From assembly GCF_000725485.1 (NCBI RefSeq), contig NZ_KL647031.1, positions 372,001 to 436,000 on the forward strand: DNA of 64,000 bases. The letters run 5' to 3'. The stretch comes from Nonomuraea candida (GTDB lineage Bacteria > Actinomycetota > Actinomycetes > Streptosporangiales > Streptosporangiaceae). The notes beneath the pieces were generated by a model. It searched no databases and was not told the origin of the DNA. It saw only the letters and a list, made by a program, of their open reading frames with translations. Below, one piece after another: positions 8,672-17,946 of this stretch (its first letter is position 1; each line of letters begins with the position of its first letter). Both the position numbers and the translations under genes were made by a program.

Positions 8672-10309
8672 GTGGGCATGGTTCAGCGGATGATCCGGGC
8701 GACGGCCGTCCTGGCGGCCGCCGTCGCCGCCACCGCCGTCCCGGCGGTCCCGGCGCTCCCGGAGGCCAGGAGACTGCCGCCGGCCCCCGGGCCCGCGGCG
8801 GCCGCCCGGCCCGAGGGGGTGGCCCGGCCCGAGGGGGTGGCCCGGCCCGAGGGGGTGGTGTGGTGGGAGTGCGGGGACGGGCTGCGGTGCGGGAAGCTCT
8901 CCGTGCCCGTCGACTGGGCCAGGCCGCGCGGTCCCCGTACCACGGTCGACGTGGCCAGGATGGCGGCGCCGGACCCCGCCCGCAGCCTCGGGACGCTGGT
9001 GGTGAACACCGGCGCCGGCTCCACCGTCCAGGGCGTGCGCGAGCGGCCGGACACCGTCAGCGAGCTGGCCAGGTGGTTCGACGTGGTGTTCATGGAGCCG
9101 CGCGGGATCGGCGACCGGGGGAGCGCGGCGATGGTGCGCTGCTCCGTGCCCCAGCCCGATCCCCGGCGGCTCCAGGTTGCCCCTGGACAGGCCTCATGGC
9201 GCTCCTACGCGCGTGACAACGCCGCCTATGACCGCAGTTGCCGTATCGCCTCCGGGCCCGCCTACGAGGGCCTCACGTCCTGGCAGGTGGCACACGACCT
9301 CGACGCCCTGCGCGCGGCGCTCGGCGAGCCCCGGCTGCGGTACTTCGGCAACTCCTACGGGGCGGTGTACGGGCAGGCGTACCTGGAGCTGTTCCCGCGC
9401 CGCGTCGAGCGGATGTATCTGGAGGGCGTGCCCGACCACACCCAGGCGGGGCTGGGACGCCGGCTGATCGCCCACGCCCGGGCGGCAGAGCGGCAGCTCG
9501 CCGCCTTCCGCGACTGGTGCGCGAGCCGCATCGACTGCCCCCTCGACGACGACGCCGTCTCGGTGCTCGACGACCTCCTGGACGGCCGCGCCCCGGACGG
9601 GCGGGCGCTCGGCGGCCGGCTCCCGGACCGGCGGGTTTCCGATGGGCGGGTCCCGGACGAGCGGCGGATCGTGGCGGCCGTGCTGGCCGGGCTCGCCCCG
9701 CAGCGCTGGCCCGAGCTGGCGCACGCCCTGTCGGCGGCCGAGGAGGGCGACACGCGCGCGCTGGCGGCCCTGGCGGCCGAGAGCGAGCCCGTGGCGCCCG
9801 CGATGGTGACGCGCTCGTCGTGGTGTCACGACTTCATGCCCGCCGTGCCGGGCTACCGGCGCTTCCTGGCGATGGAGGCGCGCCTGCGCGAGCTGGCCCC
9901 CCGGGTGGGCTGGCTGACCGGCCGGTACGAGATCGGCCGCTGCCTGGGCCTGACCGCCGGCCCCAGCTGGCTCCCGGGCCGGGCCCGCCCCGCCGCCGCG
10001 GGCGGGGACCGAGGCCCGGCGGCGCGTACGGAGCGGGGATCGGGCGGAGGGCCCTCCGTGATGGTGGGCATCGGGCGGCTGGACATCGACAGCCCGCCCT
10101 CGGGAGCCGCCCGGGTGGCCGCCCGCGTCCCCGGGGCCGTGGTGTTGTGGCACGGCGACGGCCACGGCGCGTACCTGCTGCAGGGCGCCCGCAAGCTCCG
10201 CGCCACCTGCCTGCGCACCCGCGTGCACGACTTCCTGGTCAACGGCACGCCCCCGCCCCGCACCTCCTGCCCGGCGGAGCTGACGGCGGATCCGGGCTCC
10301 TCGGGATAG
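8672..10309 (+). CDS. Secreted alpha/beta hydrolase, tripeptidyl-aminopeptidase (TAP/SlpD) type
   Basis: The 545-residue protein starts with an Ala-rich signal peptide (residues ~1-33, no lipobox). Three copies of RPEGVA (18-bp repeats, ~8805-8860) lead into the hydrolase domain. The nucleophile elbow is GNSYGAVYG, the cysteine pattern WCASRIDCP is typical of the family, and a TAP-like C-terminal domain carries the probable catalytic His in GDGHGAYL. Relatives cleave N-terminal peptides outside the cell. An insertion made of DGRxP-type repeats sits near residue 310 and looks like a repeat expansion in a loop. The GTG start at 8672 has GGGAG 7 nt upstream; ATG 8678 is possible. Confidence 0.8.
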   Translation: MGMVQRMIRATAVLAAAVAATAVPAVPALPEARRLPPAPGPAAAARPEGVARPEGVARPEGVVWWECGDGLRCGKLSVPVDWARPRGPRTTVDVARMAAPDPARSLGTLVVNTGAGSTVQGVRERPDTVSELARWFDVVFMEPRGIGDRGSAAMVRCSVPQPDPRRLQVAPGQASWRSYARDNAAYDRSCRIASGPAYEGLTSWQVAHDLDALRAALGEPRLRYFGNSYGAVYGQAYLELFPRRVERMYLEGVPDHTQAGLGRRLIAHARAAERQLAAFRDWCASRIDCPLDDDAVSVLDDLLDGRAPDGRALGGRLPDRRVSDGRVPDERRIVAAVLAGLAPQRWPELAHALSAAEEGDTRALAALAAESEPVAPAMVTRSSWCHDFMPAVPGYRRFLAMEARLRELAPRVGWLTGRYEIGRCLGLTAGPSWLPGRARPAAAGGDRGPAARTERGSGGGPSVMVGIGRLDIDSPPSGAARVAARVPGAVVLWHGDGHGAYLLQGARKLRATCLRTRVHDFLVNGTPPPRTSCPAELTADPGSSG

Positions 10310-10310
10310 A

Positions 10311-10793
10311 GTGCTGCGGGTGGTGATCGAACGGGCGGTGCCGCAGGACGCGGGCGAGATCCTCACCCTCCAGCGGGCCGCGTACATCAGCGAGGCCCAG
10401 CTCTACGGCGACCCCTACATCCCGCCGCTGGTGGAGTCGCTGGAGCAGATGCGCAAGGCCGTCGAGGGCGCGCTGGTGCTCAAGGCGCTCGACGGCGGCC
10501 GCATCGTCGGCGCGGTGCGCGGGCAGCTGTCCGGCACCACCTGCCTGGTCGGCCGCCTGGTCGTCGCGCCCGACCGCCAGGGCCAGGGCGTGGGCTCGGC
10601 CCTGCTGCGCGCCCTGCACGAGCGGATGCCGGAGGCGACGGCGTTCGACCTGTTCACCGGGCACCTGTCGGAGGGCAACCTGCGCCTCTACCGCCGGCTG
10701 GGCTACCGGGAGACGAGCCGGGAGCGGATGGACGACCACCTGACCATGGTCCACCTGCGCAGGACGCCCGACCCGTCCCCGCCGCAGGGGTGA
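10311..10793 (+). CDS. GNAT-family N-acetyltransferase
   Basis: The ~160-residue single GNAT domain transfers an acyl group from acyl-CoA to an amine. The acetyl-CoA loop is RQGQGVGSALL near residues 87-97, followed by GNLRLYRRLGYRE. The substrate is unknown. The first GTG (10311) lies one base after the stop of the upstream hydrolase. TAGAGT at 10307-10312 ends 7 nt before the in-frame GTG at 10320, which may be the true leaderless start (three residues shorter). No operon function is evident. Confidence 0.85.
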   Translation: MLRVVIERAVPQDAGEILTLQRAAYISEAQLYGDPYIPPLVESLEQMRKAVEGALVLKALDGGRIVGAVRGQLSGTTCLVGRLVVAPDRQGQGVGSALLRALHERMPEATAFDLFTGHLSEGNLRLYRRLGYRETSRERMDDHLTMVHLRRTPDPSPPQG

Positions 10794-10821
10794 TCGCGCC
10801 GCCCGCCCGGGCCAGCCGGCG

Positions 10822-11481
10822 TCAGCTCCGGCGGGCTTCCAGCGCGTCCAGGATCAGGTCCAGGCCGTAGCCGAACTCGCTCGTGTGGTCGTAGCCCGGC
10901 CGCAGGGCGTGCTCGGCGATCATCTCCGCCAGATGGGGCAGCTCGTCCGCCGGCAGGCTCTCCAGGATGCCGCCGGCCACCTCCTCGACGTCGCCCGGCG
11001 TCGCGATCGGCAGGTTCGCCTCCTGCATGACGTAGCCGTAGACGTAGCTGTCGATGAGCGAGACGGCGTGCGCGGCCATCGCCAGGGTGAACCCCGCCCG
11101 CCTGAGCACGCCGAGGACGGCGTCGTGGTGGCGCAGCGTGGCCGGTCCGGGGGTGCGGCGGGAGTCCATGAGGCCGAGGGCCCAGGTGTGCCGGGCCAGC
11201 ACCGTACGCGCCGAGCGGGCGCGCGCCCGGATCGCCTCGCGCCAGTCGGCGCACCCGGCGGGCGGCAGCTCGATCGCGGCGAACACCGTGTCGACCACGC
11301 CGTCGAGGATGGCGTCCTTGTTCGGCACGTGGTGGTAGAGCGACATCGCCTCGACGCCCAGCTCCCGGGCCACGCGCCGCATGGTGATCGCCTCGGCGCC
11401 GCCGCGGTCCGCGACCCGGATCGCGGCTTCCAGCACCAGGGCTCTGCTGAGCGGCTGCCGAGAGGGCTGCGGTGGGGACAC
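10822..11481 (-). CDS. TetR/AcrR family regulator (TetR C-terminal domain type)
   Basis: The 219-residue regulator has an N-terminal helix-turn-helix at residues ~12-58 (ALVLEAAIRVADRGG, ITMRRVARELGVEAMSLYHH) and a TetR_C_1-like ligand domain. The GTG start at 11481 has AGGAG 7 nt upstream. The intergenic region to coaE carries three spaced copies of a CTTACg..cGTAAG operator, so autoregulation is likely and coaE could be affected. No transporter or enzyme target is adjacent, so the ligand is unknown. Confidence 0.88.
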   Translation of the reverse strand: MSPPQPSRQPLSRALVLEAAIRVADRGGAEAITMRRVARELGVEAMSLYHHVPNKDAILDGVVDTVFAAIELPPAGCADWREAIRARARSARTVLARHTWALGLMDSRRTPGPATLRHHDAVLGVLRRAGFTLAMAAHAVSLIDSYVYGYVMQEANLPIATPGDVEEVAGGILESLPADELPHLAEMIAEHALRPGYDHTSEFGYGLDLILDALEARRS

Positions 11482-11510
11482 GACGGCTCCTGGGACGACG
11501 GGTTGACAAG

Positions 11511-11561
11511 CTTACAGCCGTAAGACAGCCTTACGAACGTAAGCCATCTTACGGGTGTACG
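11511..11561. promoter_or_regulatory. Triple TetR-type operator
   Basis: Palindromes CTTAC-agcc-GTAAG (11511-11524) and CTTACG-aa-CGTAAG (11530-11543), plus a degenerate third copy CTTACGGGTGTAC from 11548, have centres 19 and 18 bp apart. They lie between the tetR start and coaE. This is most likely the binding array of the adjacent TetR protein. Confidence 0.65.
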
Positions 11562-11650
11562 TCGCGGGCGGCCCCGGCCGCGGGCTGGCGGGCCGGATCC
11601 CGGACCGGCCGTCCGCCCCGCCGTGCCCCGCCGGTCGATAGGCTTTTCCG

Positions 11651-12253
11651 GTGCTGAAGATCGGACTCACCGGCGGGATCGGCTCTGGCAAGAGCGAGGT
11701 GGCCAGGCGGCTGTCGGACAAGGGCGCGATGGTGATCGACGCCGACAAGATCGCGCGCGAGGTGGTGGAGCCCGGCACGCCCGGCCTGGCCCGGGTGGTG
11801 GCCACGTTCGGCGAGGAGGTGCTGCGCCCCGACGGCTCGCTCGACCGGGAGAAGCTGGGCTCGGTCGTGTTCGCCGACTCCGAGAAGCTGGCGGCGCTCA
11901 ACGGGATCGTGCACCCGCTCGTGGGCGAGCGGGTGGCGCAGCTCCAGCGGGAGGCCGCCGACGACACGATCATGGTGTACGACGTGCCGCTGCTGGTGGA
12001 GAACAACCTGGCCCCCATGTACGACGTGGTCATCGTCGTCGACACCCCCGACGACCTGCGCATCCGGCGGCTGGCCGAGCACCGCGGCATGCCGGAGGCC
12101 GACGCCAGGGCCCGCATCGCGGCCCAGGCGAGCCGGGAGGAGCGGCTGGCCGCGGCCGACATCGTGATCCCCAACGACGGCTCCCTGTCCGAGCTGGACA
12201 CACGGGTGGAAGAGGTCTGGCACGACCTCCTGCGCCGCGCCGCCCGCGGCTGA
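11651..12253 (+). CDS. coaE: Dephospho-CoA kinase
   Basis: CoaE phosphorylates dephospho-CoA in the last step of coenzyme A synthesis. The 200-residue protein has the P-loop [11 protein letters not shown] at residues 4-14, DADKIAREV with the acidic base, and the lid/CoA region [13 protein letters not shown]. Some actinobacterial homologues carry a C-terminal UPF0157 domain; this one does not. The GTG start at 11651 has TAGGCT 6 nt upstream, consistent with leaderless translation. The position after rpsA matches the mycobacterial order. Confidence 0.95.
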   Translation: MLKIGLTGGIGSGKSEVARRLSDKGAMVIDADKIAREVVEPGTPGLARVVATFGEEVLRPDGSLDREKLGSVVFADSEKLAALNGIVHPLVGERVAQLQREAADDTIMVYDVPLLVENNLAPMYDVVIVVDTPDDLRIRRLAEHRGMPEADARARIAAQASREERLAAADIVIPNDGSLSELDTRVEEVWHDLLRRAARG

Positions 12254-12266
12254 GACGACGCCGAAA

Positions 12267-12286
12267 GGGCGCTCCAGGCGGCGCCC
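12267..12286. terminator. Possible hairpin between coaE and the convergent STAND gene
   Basis: GGGCGC (12267-12272) and GCGCCC (12281-12286) can pair across an 8-nt loop, between two convergent genes 47 bp apart. The stem is short and there is no T-tract, so this is a weak call. Confidence 0.35.
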
Positions 12287-12300
12287 GCCCGGCGAGGCCG

Positions 12301-15300
12301 TCAGAAGGGCGAGTCGAGCGGGACCTGGCGGACGCCCGGCAGGTGCGGGTCCAGCTCGCCCAGCTCGAACCGCGTCATCCCGACCACGTGCCAGAACTGC
12401 CCGCCCGTGTCGCCCTGCACCTTGTAGCGCCCGTCGGGGGCCAGCGCCGCCCACCCCTCCGGCAGCCCGAGCAGCGTGGCCCGCCGCTCGCCACCCTCCC
12501 AGAGGATCACCACGCCGTCGTCGCCCGCGCTGGCCAGCAGGTCGGCGGCCGGGCTGAAGGCCACCGACCAGACCCTGCGCGCGTGCCCGGCCAGGGTGTG
12601 CAGCAGGCGGCCGGTGGCGGCCTCCCACACGCGGACCAGCAGGTCGTCGCCGCCCGTGGCCAGCCGGGCGCCCGTGGCGTCGTACGCCACGCTCCACAGC
12701 CGCCCCTCGTGCCGGTCGAGCGTGTGCACCAGGCGGGGCTGCCAGGGCTGGCCGGGCCGCAGCTCCCAGATCATGGCCCGGCCGTCGTTTCCGGCGCTGG
12801 CCAGGTGGCGGCCGTCGGGGGAGAAGGCCACGGAGTAGACCCGGTCGGTGTGCCCCTCCAGGGTGGCCACCCGGCCGCCGGACTCCACGTGCCAGAGCCG
12901 TACCAGCTTGTCGTCGCACCCGGTGGCGACGTAGGTGCCGTCGGGGCTGAACGCGATCGAGCGCACCCGCCCGCGGTGGTCCACCAGGTTGCCCGCCAGC
13001 CGCCCGGTCGGGCGGTACCAGATGCGCACGCTGTCGTCGTCGTTGGCGGTGGCCAGCATGTCGCCGTCGGGGCTGAACGCCTCGGCCCACACGTGGTCGG
13101 TCTCGGCGTGCAGCTCGCGCTCGTAGTCGCCGGTGGCGGCGTTCCACAGGTGCACGCCGCCGTCGTTGCTGGAGGTGGCCAGCACGGGCCCGGCGGGGGA
13201 GAAGGAGGCCGAGATCAGCCGGTCTGAGGTGCCGGTGAACTCGCGCAGCCGCCGCCCGGTGCGTGGCTCCCACACCCGGACGATGCCGTCGTTGCCGCTG
13301 GTGGCCAGCATCGTGCCGTCGGCGCTGAACCGGGCCGAGGAGATGCGCCGCCCGTGGCCGCGCAGCAGCCGCTGGCACTGGCCCGTCTCCGGGTCCCACA
13401 GCCGCACGGTGCCGTCGTTGCTGCTGGTGGCGAGCTGCCGCCCGTCGGGGCTGAACGCGAACGGCCACACCGAGCTGCGGTGCCCGGTCAGCTCGACCCG
13501 CTGGCCGCCGGCGAGCCGTTGCAGCCGCACCACGCCGCCGGAGTCGCCGCTGGCCACGATCTGCCCGTCGGGGCTGAAGGTGACCTGGTAGACGGTGGCC
13601 GCGTGGGTGGTGTGCACGCCGCGGGCCGTGCCGGAGGTGTCCCACAGGCGCACGCTGCCCACCGTGTCGCCGGTGGCCAGCAGCGTGCCGTCGGGGGAGA
13701 ACGTCACGCAGTAGACGCTGCCCTGGTGCCCGGTCAGCTCGCGGGTGAGCGTCCAGGTGGCGGTGTCCCACAGCCGTACGGAGCCGGCCTCGTCGCCGGT
13801 GGCCAGCAGCCGGCCGCCGGGGCTGTGCACGGTGCGGTAGACGCTGCCGCGGTGCTCCCCGAGCGTCTCCTTGACCTGCCCCGAGCCGAGGTCCCACACC
13901 CGCACCACGCCCGCCGCGTCGCCGGTCACCAGCGCCGGGCCGCCGAACGAGGCCGTGTAGACCGGGGCCTCGTGCCCGGCCAGCTCGTGCACGAGCCGCC
14001 CGGTGGCCGTCTCCCAGACGCGGACGACGCCGTCGCCGCCGCCCGCGGCCACCAGGTCGGCCGAGGGGCTCAGGCGCACCGGCCACACGCCGTCGGGGTG
14101 GCCGGTCAGCCGGTGCAGCGGCTCGCCGGTGACGGCGTTCCACACCACGACCATGCCGTCGGCCGCGCCGGTGACCAGCAGGTCGCCGCCGAACGTGACC
14201 GCGTACACGCGGCCCCGGTGCCCCTGCAGCGTGCGCACCGGCGCGCCGGCCACGCACAGCAGCACGCCGCCGTCCTCGTTGCCGATCGCGATCGTCGCGC
14301 CGTCGGGGCTGTAGGCGATCGGCTCGGGCAGGCGGCTGGTGCGGAAGTGGTAGCCGTACGGGACGCCGATGCCGGCCGGCGCGAACTCCACCTCGACCGG
14401 CTGGCCCGGCACCACGGCCGCGCCGGGCAGGTGCGGCAGCGTGCCGGTCACGTTGATCAGCGAGGCCCGGTGCCAGCGGGCGCCGTCGAGCGCCGCGTCG
14501 CTCAGGTCCGCCCGCGCCAGCCGCGCCCCCGACAGGTCGGCGTCGCGCAGGTCGGCCCCGGTGAGCAGGGCGCCGTCGAGCCGCGCGCCCACCAGCCTGG
14601 CCCCGCGCAGGACGGCCCTGGACAGGTTGGCGCCGGCCAGCGTCGCCTCCGACAGGTCGGCCCCGGTGAGATCGACCTCGCGCAGGTCTCGCGACGACAG
14701 GTCCTCGCCCTTCAGGTTGGCCCCGCGCAGGTCGGCGCGGGCCGGCGTGCGCAGCCTGGCCGAGATCTTGACGGCGTTGGTCCTGGACACGTCGTCGGGC
14801 GGCGGGTCGGCCGCCCACGCCCGCAGCGCCCGCACGTCGGCCAGGTCGCACAGGAACTCCACGGTCAGCGCCGACAGCGGCCGGCGCGACAGCAGCGCCG
14901 GGTGGTCCAGCGTCGTGGCGATGTGCCGGGCCACCAGCCACTCCATCACCGAGGCGTGGATGAAGCCGAACATGCCCTCCTCGGTGCGCACCAGCAGGCT
15001 GCCCGAGCCCATGCGGAAGGCGGCGTGCGCGGCCGTGAGCTGGCCGTCGGCCAGGTCGGTGAGCGTCTCGGCGATCTCGGTCAGCTCGTCGACGCCCATC
15101 AGCGACTCGCCGGACTCCCACAGCCGCACCGCCAGCGCCGTCACCGCCCGCCACAGCTCCTGCACGGTCAGGGCCGCGGGGGAGCCGGGGATCCTGGCCC
15201 GCCGCTCCTCGAAGGCCAGCCAGGAGCTGAGGATCTCTTCGTACAGCAGGGCCGGGCTGATCGTGTGGCGGGCCTCGGCCACCGTGCGCAGCCGGTCGGC

Positions 15301-17907
15301 GTCGAGGTCGGCGATGAAGCTGAGCATGCGCGGGTTCTGCGCCAGCGCGAGCAGGTCCTCGATCTCGCCCATCAGCGACATGCGCGCCCGGGCCTCCTCG
15401 CCGCCGGCGAACCGGTTGGCCAGGTAGGAGCGGATCTGGTCGGGCGTGAAGTCCTCGACCCCGAGCACCCGCCGCTGCGGCAGCACCCCGACCATCTCGC
15501 CGAGCGAGGTCAGCACCTGGCTGTGCGACTTGAAGTGCTGGGTGCGGCTGGCCACCACGATCTTGGCTTTGTCCTCGGCCGCGGCCAGCAGCGTGGCCAG
15601 GTGGTCGGCCGCCCGGTCGTAGGTCAGCCGGGTCACCAGCTCGTCGAACCCGTCGAACAGCAGCACGATCCGCCCCTGCCGCAGCAGGTAGCGGAAGGCC
15701 TTCAGGTCGATGAACTCCTCGCCGTGGGCGGCCAGGTGCGCGGCCACCAGCGTGTCCACCGAGTGCGCCTTGTCCAGGGCGCGTAGCTCGATGAGGATCG
15801 GCGTCAGGTGCGGCAGCTCCTCGGGGATGCGCCGGGCCAGCTCGCGCAGGGCGAAGGTCTTGCCGTGGCCGAAGTCGCCGAGCAGCAGCACGAAGCGGCC
15901 GTGGTCGGCGGAGAGCAGCCGCATCAGCTCGTCGGTCAGGCCCTGCTCGACCTGGCTGCCGGGGCGGTCCAGCTCGCGGTAGCGCTGCGGCACGTAGAGG
16001 GCGGGCGGGTAGCGCCGGTCGCCGGTCAGCCTGGCGGTCTGCTCGGTGACGTAGCCGCTCAGGTCGAGCAGGCCCTGGAACTCGACGAACGTGCGCAGCC
16101 GCACGCCCTTGCGCATCAGGTCGTCGCGCAGCGCGCGCGGCGCGGGCGGGCCCTGGTAGACCAGCTCGGCGGCCAGGCCCGAGGCGTGCGCCCGGCGGGC
16201 GAACTCCGCCGCCGCCTCCTCGCCCACCTCGCCCACGTGCGCGCCGATCATCGTCTGCCGGACGAAGCCGTCCTCCGGATGGGTGACCACCAGGTGGGTG
16301 TCGAACCTGCGGATCCGGGCGCGCTCGTGCCTGGCCTCGCACACCTCGGTGATGCGGTCGAGCAGCAGCTCCAGCGGGCTCGGCGCGCGCTCTTCCGGCT
16401 TGGGCGCGGGCGGCGCGGCGGGCCGGAGCTCGCCGGTGAACGGCGCCCGCGCGGCCCGCCAGCGGGCGCGGACCGGCTCGGGGCGGCCCCCACGGGACGG
16501 CCCGCGGGACGACCCGCCGGACGAGTCGTCGGGCAGCCAGGTGCGCAGCCCGTCGGGGCCGATCTCCACCACGTGGTGCCGCCCGGAGCGCGGCGCGCCG
16601 ACGCGGCCCTCCGCCGCCGGGCCCGAGCCGCCGTGGAAGAGCAGGTTGATCCGGTGGCCGAGCAGGCGTTCGTAGGTCGCCGCGTCGCGCAGCTCCTGGG
16701 GCGGATGCCCCATCGCGCCCAGGCGCAGCCACTCGCTCTCCTCGTACGGCCGCAGCCGCTCGGCGAACCACGCCGCCTGCGCCTCCCCGAGCAGCGCGTA
16801 CGCGTCGCGCTCCAGATGGCTCATGGCCATCGTCGAGTTGAGCCCCGCCACGACCACCTTCAGGTCGGGCACCTCGAACAGCGTCCACGGCTGCCCGGCG
16901 TCGAACACCCGGTCGTCCAGCCCCTGGTAGACCTCGCCGAACACCTTGGCGAAGTGGCGCCACTTGGGCCAGTAGGGCGGCTGCGGGCTCACGTCGTCGG
17001 CCTCGCAGGTCATGAAGTAGGCGCTGGCGGCGGCCTTGGTGACGTCGCGCGGGCCGGGCAGCAGCACCACGCGGTGCGGTTCGAGGCCGAGCTGGAGCCT
17101 CAGATCGGTGACGAACCGGGTCGCCTGCCCGAACTGCCCCAGGCTGCCCGACTCGGTCAGGTCGCCGCTGATGACCATCAGGCCGGGGCGGGGCATGCCC
17201 CGGTCGTACATGCCGGTCAGGTCGGCCCAGATGCGCGCCTGCATGTCCTCCGGCGTGAACGGCTCGCCGGGGTCGGGCAGCGCCCTGCCGAATCTGGGGC
17301 CGCCGATGTGCAGCACGCTGATCGACTCGCGCCCGCCGCTCTGGCCGGCCGCGGGCGGGAACTTGGGCGCCGCGATCGGGGTGCGCCTGGCCCTGGCCCC
17401 CTCGTCGGGCGGCGGCAGCGTCGGCGTGAGCGGCGGCGCGGCGGAGCCGTCGGGGAAGGCCGGCGGGGCCTCGGGCTTGGCCCGGCCCGCCAGGGCCTCT
17501 CTGACCCGGCCCAGCAGCAGCGCCCTGGCCTGCCCGGGATCGGTGACGCCGAGCAGGTCGACCCAGGTGATCGTGGACAGCAGGCCCTCCAGCGGGACGT
17601 CCTCCAGCCGGATCGTGACGAGCTTGTTGGAGGGGTTGTCGGGGTCGGCCCGCAGCGCGGCCTGCCACTCCATCCGGCCGTAGCGCGAGCCCAGGTAGTT
17701 GCGCGACAGCACGGCCACGACGAGCTGCGCCTGGCTGACCCCGCGGTCCATGAAGTCGATGAAGTTGGTGCCGGGCACGAAGTCCCACGCCTGGATCATG
17801 GTCTTGTAGCCCGCCGCCTCCAGCTCCCAGGCGATCCAGGTCGCCCACGCCGTGTCGGCCGGGGAGTAGCTGACGAAGATGTCGGTCGGCCTGCCGTCGC
17901 GTGCCAT
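12301..17907 (-). CDS. TIR - degenerate phosphoesterase - NACHT - pentapeptide - WD40 STAND protein
   Basis: The protein has 1,868 residues. (1) Residues ~8-140 are a TIR domain (DIFVSYSPADTAW) with the candidate NADase Glu80 in GRMEWQAAL. (2) Residues ~195-460 are calcineurin-like but with most metal ligands lost (VLHIGGPRFG, LLPGPRDV, FHGGSG); only SGDLTE is kept. (3) Residues ~505-665 resemble the nuclease-like segment seen before NACHT in actinobacterial proteins (FVEFQGLLDL, YPPALYVPQRY). (4) NACHT ATPase, Walker A GDFGHGKT (677-684), Walker B LLFDGFDEL (~749-757). (5) Pentapeptide repeats ~1058-1148. (6) About 15 WD40 blades ~1195-1815, enough for two propellers. Such architectures belong to STAND immunity or suicide proteins: ligand binding by the repeats, ATP-driven oligomerisation, then TIR NAD+ cleavage. 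That role is inferred. ATG 17907 is chosen because the TIR motif follows; an in-frame start at 17958 would add 17 unmatched residues. It is divergent from a permease gene by 39 bp and has no defence neighbours. Confidence 0.9.
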   Translation of the reverse strand: MARDGRPTDIFVSYSPADTAWATWIAWELEAAGYKTMIQAWDFVPGTNFIDFMDRGVSQAQLVVAVLSRNYLGSRYGRMEWQAALRADPDNPSNKLVTIRLEDVPLEGLLSTITWVDLLGVTDPGQARALLLGRVREALAGRAKPEAPPAFPDGSAAPPLTPTLPPPDEGARARRTPIAAPKFPPAAGQSGGRESISVLHIGGPRFGRALPDPGEPFTPEDMQARIWADLTGMYDRGMPRPGLMVISGDLTESGSLGQFGQATRFVTDLRLQLGLEPHRVVLLPGPRDVTKAAASAYFMTCEADDVSPQPPYWPKWRHFAKVFGEVYQGLDDRVFDAGQPWTLFEVPDLKVVVAGLNSTMAMSHLERDAYALLGEAQAAWFAERLRPYEESEWLRLGAMGHPPQELRDAATYERLLGHRINLLFHGGSGPAAEGRVGAPRSGRHHVVEIGPDGLRTWLPDDSSGGSSRGPSRGGRPEPVRARWRAARAPFTGELRPAAPPAPKPEERAPSPLELLLDRITEVCEARHERARIRRFDTHLVVTHPEDGFVRQTMIGAHVGEVGEEAAAEFARRAHASGLAAELVYQGPPAPRALRDDLMRKGVRLRTFVEFQGLLDLSGYVTEQTARLTGDRRYPPALYVPQRYRELDRPGSQVEQGLTDELMRLLSADHGRFVLLLGDFGHGKTFALRELARRIPEELPHLTPILIELRALDKAHSVDTLVAAHLAAHGEEFIDLKAFRYLLRQGRIVLLFDGFDELVTRLTYDRAADHLATLLAAAEDKAKIVVASRTQHFKSHSQVLTSLGEMVGVLPQRRVLGVEDFTPDQIRSYLANRFAGGEEARARMSLMGEIEDLLALAQNPRMLSFIADLDADRLRTVAEARHTISPALLYEEILSSWLAFEERRARIPGSPAALTVQELWRAVTALAVRLWESGESLMGVDELTEIAETLTDLADGQLTAAHAAFRMGSGSLLVRTEEGMFGFIHASVMEWLVARHIATTLDHPALLSRRPLSALTVEFLCDLADVRALRAWAADPPPDDVSRTNAVKISARLRTPARADLRGANLKGEDLSSRDLREVDLTGADLSEATLAGANLSRAVLRGARLVGARLDGALLTGADLRDADLSGARLARADLSDAALDGARWHRASLINVTGTLPHLPGAAVVPGQPVEVEFAPAGIGVPYGYHFRTSRLPEPIAYSPDGATIAIGNEDGGVLLCVAGAPVRTLQGHRGRVYAVTFGGDLLVTGAADGMVVVWNAVTGEPLHRLTGHPDGVWPVRLSPSADLVAAGGGDGVVRVWETATGRLVHELAGHEAPVYTASFGGPALVTGDAAGVVRVWDLGSGQVKETLGEHRGSVYRTVHSPGGRLLATGDEAGSVRLWDTATWTLTRELTGHQGSVYCVTFSPDGTLLATGDTVGSVRLWDTSGTARGVHTTHAATVYQVTFSPDGQIVASGDSGGVVRLQRLAGGQRVELTGHRSSVWPFAFSPDGRQLATSSNDGTVRLWDPETGQCQRLLRGHGRRISSARFSADGTMLATSGNDGIVRVWEPRTGRRLREFTGTSDRLISASFSPAGPVLATSSNDGGVHLWNAATGDYERELHAETDHVWAEAFSPDGDMLATANDDDSVRIWYRPTGRLAGNLVDHRGRVRSIAFSPDGTYVATGCDDKLVRLWHVESGGRVATLEGHTDRVYSVAFSPDGRHLASAGNDGRAMIWELRPGQPWQPRLVHTLDRHEGRLWSVAYDATGARLATGGDDLLVRVWEAATGRLLHTLAGHARRVWSVAFSPAADLLASAGDDGVVILWEGGERRATLLGLPEGWAALAPDGRYKVQGDTGGQFWHVVGMTRFELGELDPHLPGVRQVPLDSPF

Positions 17908-17946
17908 TCGTTCAGTATCCCCTGTGGGATCGGCGTTCGGCAGTCC

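Noticed and set aside
11503..11508. TTGACA as the -35 of a plus-strand promoter for coaE
   Set aside because: No acceptable -10 lies 16-18 bp downstream, whereas TAGGCT next to the coaE start gives a better leaderless promoter.
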